Assembly: GCF_900101595.1 (NCBI RefSeq)
Contig: NZ_FMYY01000013.1
Span: 51,365-115,364, forward strand
Length of the DNA stretch: 64,000 nucleotides
Direction of reading: 5' to 3'
Origin: Paenibacillus sp. cl123
GTDB taxonomy: Bacteria > Bacillota > Bacilli > Paenibacillales > NBRC-103111
Both the position numbers and the translations under genes were made by a program. The notes below the pieces were generated by a model. The model saw only the letters and a list, made by a program, of their open reading frames with translations, did no database searches and was not told the DNA's origin. Of this stretch, positions 61,256 through 64,000 are shown piece after piece (the first letter of the stretch is position 1; each line of letters opens with the position of its first letter).

Positions 61256-62203
61256 ATGAACAAAACGGACCGGCTGCTGGCTATCGTCCTCGAGCTGCAG
61301 CGAAAAGGAACGCTGCGGGCTGAAGATCTGGCCGCCCGATTCGAAACCAGCGTGAGGACAATCTATCGGGATGTTCAAGCCTTGAGCGAAGCGGGGGTTC
61401 CGGTTATTGGCGCTCCGGGAGTCGGCTACTCCTTGATGGAGGGCTACTTCCTGCCCCCTGTAAGCTTGACCGGGGACGAAGCCGTAACGGTACTGATCGG
61501 CATGGAGTTTGTCGAGCAGTGGTTCGATGAAGGGTATGCAGGTTATGCGCGGAGCGCCAGAGAGAAGGTCGAAGCGGTGCTGCCCGCAGCCATTCTGAGC
61601 GAAGCCAAGCGGACCGGCGCTGCGATGAGGCTGCTGGAAGCCGATGCCCGCCGAATCGGCCGAACCGAGCGGGCGTATATTCATGCTTTGCGCCGCGCTG
61701 TTTTGGAGGAGCGGAAAGTGGATTTCGATTACGCGAAAGGGGGAACCGGCGACTTGGCCAGCAGGCAGAGTCACCGCACCGCCGACCCGTACGGACTTGT
61801 CCTCGTCCGGGGAGCCTGGATACTGCTCGCGCGCTGCGAGCTGCGGCGCGAGCTCCGCCACTTCCGGCTGTCCCGGATGAGCAGGCTGAATGTTCGGGAC
61901 GACAAGTTCGTCCGGCCGCCCGATTTCGAGCTGCAAACCTATCAGCCCGAGAATGACCGGCATCTGAAGGTCGTCCTCCGGGTTCAGCCGGAAATAGCGG
62001 ATCGGGTCAAAGAAGCAGGGAGCTTCTATCTGACTGCGATGGAAGATGACGAAGCCGGCCTTCTGGTCACGCTGCATGTCCGGCAGCCCGAAGACGTGCT
62101 GCAGTGGGTCCTCGGCTGGGGGGCGGACGCGGAGGTGCTTGAGCCCGAATCGCTGCGCTGCCGGGTGCGCGAAGAAGCCGTCAAGCTTCTTGAACGCTAC
62201 TGA
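61256..62203 (+). CDS. YafY-type HTH-WYL transcriptional regulator
   Basis: 315 residues. N-terminal HTH_11 (about 2-60: NKTDRLLAIVLELQRKGTLR, ETSVRTIYRDVQALSEAG), WYL domain (about 135-235) and a C-terminal WCX part. Start at 61256 with AAGGGGAGTG upstream. It precedes a DinB-like gene, with a perfect palindrome between them that overlaps its stop codon. WYL proteins sense nucleic acids or small ligands, often in DNA damage or phage response. Confidence 0.9.
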   Translation: MNKTDRLLAIVLELQRKGTLRAEDLAARFETSVRTIYRDVQALSEAGVPVIGAPGVGYSLMEGYFLPPVSLTGDEAVTVLIGMEFVEQWFDEGYAGYARSAREKVEAVLPAAILSEAKRTGAAMRLLEADARRIGRTERAYIHALRRAVLEERKVDFDYAKGGTGDLASRQSHRTADPYGLVLVRGAWILLARCELRRELRHFRLSRMSRLNVRDDKFVRPPDFELQTYQPENDRHLKVVLRVQPEIADRVKEAGSFYLTAMEDDEAGLLVTLHVRQPEDVLQWVLGWGADAEVLEPESLRCRVREEAVKLLERY

Positions 62204-62220
62204 CATAATGCTGTCAGTAG
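62197..62220. promoter_or_regulatory. Perfect operator palindrome between WYL and DinB genes
   Basis: CTACTGACA (62197-62205) and TGTCAGTAG (62212-62220) are perfect 9-bp arms around TAATGC. The palindrome includes the WYL gene's stop codon, and TATAGT (62229-62234) follows as a possible -10 for the DinB-like gene. Regulation by the WYL protein is inferred. Confidence 0.7.
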
Positions 62221-62268
62221 CAGTCAGGTATAGTGGAACCAGACAAAGAAAAGGAGCTGGTTTTCACT

Positions 62269-62814
62269 ATGCCTACCACGATGGACACCTTGCAGCGTTT
62301 GGAAGAAACCACGAAATATTATATTCAGCGCTTGGAGACTTTCAGCATGGAGCAATTGCTATGCAAGCCTGATGAAGAGGAGTGGTCGATCGGACAGATG
62401 TATATGCATCTGATCGGGGCTTCTCGGCATATGCATATCCGAAATATCGAGCTGTGTCTTGATCCGGAGGGAAGTCCTCTCACAGGAGAGGGAGAGAAAA
62501 GCGAAGCGGGCCAGGCGGTATTTCAGCAGGGAAGTTTTCCTCCTATACGTATCCGGGTCCCTGCTTCGCCGGCGTATACGCCGGCCCAGCCTGAGCGCAA
62601 GGAACAACTGGCGCAGGGCCTGGAGCAAGTGCTGGAGCGGATGAGGGAGCTGCAGCCATTAGTCGGACCGTCGGCTGCGCGGTATACGGTGGACCATCCC
62701 CGATTCGGAGGATTAAATGCCGGCGAATGGTTCAGGCTGGTGGAGATGCATTATCGTCATCATCTGCTTCAACTGGATCGCTTGACCGCCAATATGGCTG
62801 CCGCGCAGGGATGA
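62269..62814 (+). CDS. DinB-like (DinB_2) metal-binding protein
   Basis: 181 residues, four-helix DinB/YfiT fold. Metal-type His residues appear at MHLIGASRHMHIRNIE and VEMHYRHHLLQLDRL. The family includes bacillithiol-dependent transferases. ATG 62269 is used; AAGGAG lies about 13 bases upstream, and GTG 62233 is an alternative. Paired with the upstream WYL regulator. Confidence 0.82.
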   Translation: MPTTMDTLQRLEETTKYYIQRLETFSMEQLLCKPDEEEWSIGQMYMHLIGASRHMHIRNIELCLDPEGSPLTGEGEKSEAGQAVFQQGSFPPIRIRVPASPAYTPAQPERKEQLAQGLEQVLERMRELQPLVGPSAARYTVDHPRFGGLNAGEWFRLVEMHYRHHLLQLDRLTANMAAAQG

Positions 62815-62879
62815 CAGTTCCTCCCGCACGATCGGTTATAGGCGCGGCGCAGCAGCCGAACCCGAGCCGCCAACAGATG

Positions 62880-62909
62880 AAAGCCCTGCAGACTTCGCTG
62901 CAGGGCTTT
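62880..62909 (+). terminator. Terminator after DinB-like gene
   Basis: AAAGCCCTGCAG/CTGCAGGGCTTT, 12-bp perfect stem with ACTTCG loop; weak T run. The rest of 62910-63200 holds no gene that I can support. Confidence 0.8.
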
Positions 62910-63204
62910 CTCGTGGGAGTGCATGATTACTTGAAAACTTGTTATCTAAGCAATTTTCCAATTGCTAGGGTACTTTACCGGACAGGAAACGAAACCATTT
63001 TAAGCGTTTCTTCCTCAACGTGGTTTTCATGATTACCATCAACCTTTCGGATTGCCTCCGCCGTTTGATTTATATAATCAGCACTTCCCACTTGCCTATG
63101 ATTACCCCTTCCTTGTCCGGGTGAAACAGACGAGCCCGTATTTTTTATGAAAATACGATCGGGACAGCCCTCTGCTCATGATGACCCTGCCCGGCTGTCA
63201 TCAC

Positions 63205-63233
63205 GCGAGGCCGACCGGCTTATATGGCCTCGC
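63205..63233 (-). terminator. Hairpin after the AraC-type gene
   Basis: GCGAGGCC/GGCCTCGC stem 14 bases past the AraC gene's stop on the minus strand; no clear T run, so weak as a terminator. Confidence 0.5.
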
Positions 63234-63246
63234 TCAACGGCTGGTC

Positions 63247-64000
63247 TTACGTCTGCGGCTCCTCCCGTTCCTTCATATAGAAGCTCGGGGGGTTGCCCGT
63301 CATGCGGCGAAAGATGCGGTGAAAATACGAGACATCGGCATAACCGACGTATTCCCCGATATCGCTCACGGTCAGGCGGGAGTGGCGCAGCATGGCGATA
63401 GCCGTTTTGATCCGGACGGCATGCACATAATCGCTGATAGTCTCTCCGGTTACCTGGCGGAACAGGGTGGCGCAGTAGTTTGGGCTTTTGCCGGTGACGG
63501 CGGCCAGCTCCTCCTTGGTTATCTTGCGCCGGTAATGCTGCTTGATATAAGCTCGCATATGCTCCGCAAGCTGATGACGGGCCGACGAATGAGGGCCGCG
63601 GTCCAGCTCGCGGTTCAGCAAAGTCAGCGTCTCCAGCAGCAAGGCTTGCGCCATGACCTCGTAATAAGGCAGGCGCTCGGTCCAGTTCCGATGCATCAGC
63701 TGCAGACGGCTGAGCAGCAGCTCCGAGGAGCCGGGGCGCAGATGCACGAAGCTTGCCAGCCGCAGCAGCGGCAGCGCCGGAGGCTGGTCCGGGCCGGACG
63801 CGGACGGTTCGGCGGGAGCTGGAGACGGTTCCGGGAGCCGGGGTTGAAAGGTGACGACGTACTTTTCATGCGACAGAGAAGGGATGCTCTTGCCGTAAAA
63901 GCGTACGCCGGCCGGGATCAACAGCGCATCTCCCTTTTCCAGCAGCGCCTTCTCTTCCTCCAGCCAGTAGACGCATTTCCCGTATCCGATCAGAATAAGG
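63247..64000 (-). CDS. AraC-family regulator, partial at right edge
   Basis: At least 251 codons; the N-terminus lies beyond the window. Visible first is a cupin-like sensing part (LILIGYGKCVYWLEEEKALL, EKGDALLIPAGVRFYGKSIP), then the paired HTH_AraC (YIKQHYRRKITKEELAAVTG, TAIAMLRHSRLTVSDIGEYVGYADVSYFHRIFRRMTG). Probably controls a sugar-use locus to the right. The open frame runs to base 63999 without a start. Confidence 0.88.
   Translation of the reverse strand, partial: LILIGYGKCVYWLEEEKALLEKGDALLIPAGVRFYGKSIPSLSHEKYVVTFQPRLPEPSPAPAEPSASGPDQPPALPLLRLASFVHLRPGSSELLLSRLQLMHRNWTERLPYYEVMAQALLLETLTLLNRELDRGPHSSARHQLAEHMRAYIKQHYRRKITKEELAAVTGKSPNYCATLFRQVTGETISDYVHAVRIKTAIAMLRHSRLTVSDIGEYVGYADVSYFHRIFRRMTGNPPSFYMKEREEPQT

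Overview
The window looks like chromosomal DNA of a GC-rich, spore-forming Firmicute of the Paenibacillaceae, most likely Paenibacillus. The evidence is strong AAGGAGG-type ribosome binding sites, GTG and TTG starts, sigma-A-like promoters, many U-tailed hairpin terminators, a spore-coat type transglutaminase, a natKR-natAB locus as in Bacillus, an LTA-synthase-like enzyme and a YhfH-like mini zinc protein. No rRNA, tRNA or CRISPR array was seen. All identifications rest on reading the sequence and on family knowledge; no search was run.

Layout. 0.3-4.1 kb: a NatK/NatR-type two-component system divergent from the NatAB ABC exporter, with a LytTR-type direct repeat between them. 4.2-11 kb: a small membrane protein, a LysP-like permease divergent from an ArsR-type regulator, a ClpP paralogue and a large secreted HtrA-like protease. 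11.2-12.2 kb: an orphan siderophore-type ABC ATPase behind two Fur boxes. 12.3-19.5 kb: an accessory, visibly more AT-rich island. It holds a three-gene ABC-2 exporter divergent from a double-MerR regulator, a bicupin oxalate decarboxylase and an NlpC/P60-like protein. Each of the last two is followed by a copy of the same ~88-bp palindromic repeat, an arrangement like a gene-cassette array. The right end of the island carries gene debris.

19.5-25 kb: a reductase-hydrolase fusion and its TetR regulator (matching operators, probable leaderless mRNA), a MEDS-domain histidine kinase and a PAP2 phosphatase. 25-32 kb: an RNA methylase-like protein, a GPH-type transporter overlapping a YdjC/ChbG deacetylase, a Ser/Thr kinase-like protein, a small basic protein and an ABC-F protein. 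32-36 kb: a 1224-residue fusion of a nucleotide-transporter-like membrane domain, HEAT-like repeats and two cyclic-nucleotide-binding domains. 36-50 kb: an MFS efflux protein, an HxlR remnant, an LtaS-like enzyme, dGTPase, transglutaminase, a DUF1361 protein, a UgtP-like glycosyltransferase, a 5TM histidine kinase, nitroreductase, DUF1992, CcdC-like and YidC-like genes.

50-56 kb: a GNAT protein, an Ala-rich AT-hook-like protein, a 52-bp tandem repeat array, a small multidrug-export-family protein and an IS200/IS605 element whose TnpA is broken while TnpB looks intact. 56-64 kb: glycosyltransferase 2, RecQ, RNase HI, a PAS-GGDEF gene interrupted by an in-frame amber codon, a WYL regulator with a DinB-like partner and a perfect operator palindrome between them, and an AraC regulator cut by the window end.

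Best leads for something undescribed are the cassette-like repeats at 16.6-18.2 kb, the stranded TnpB with its omega-RNA end, and the transporter-HEAT-cNMP fusion.
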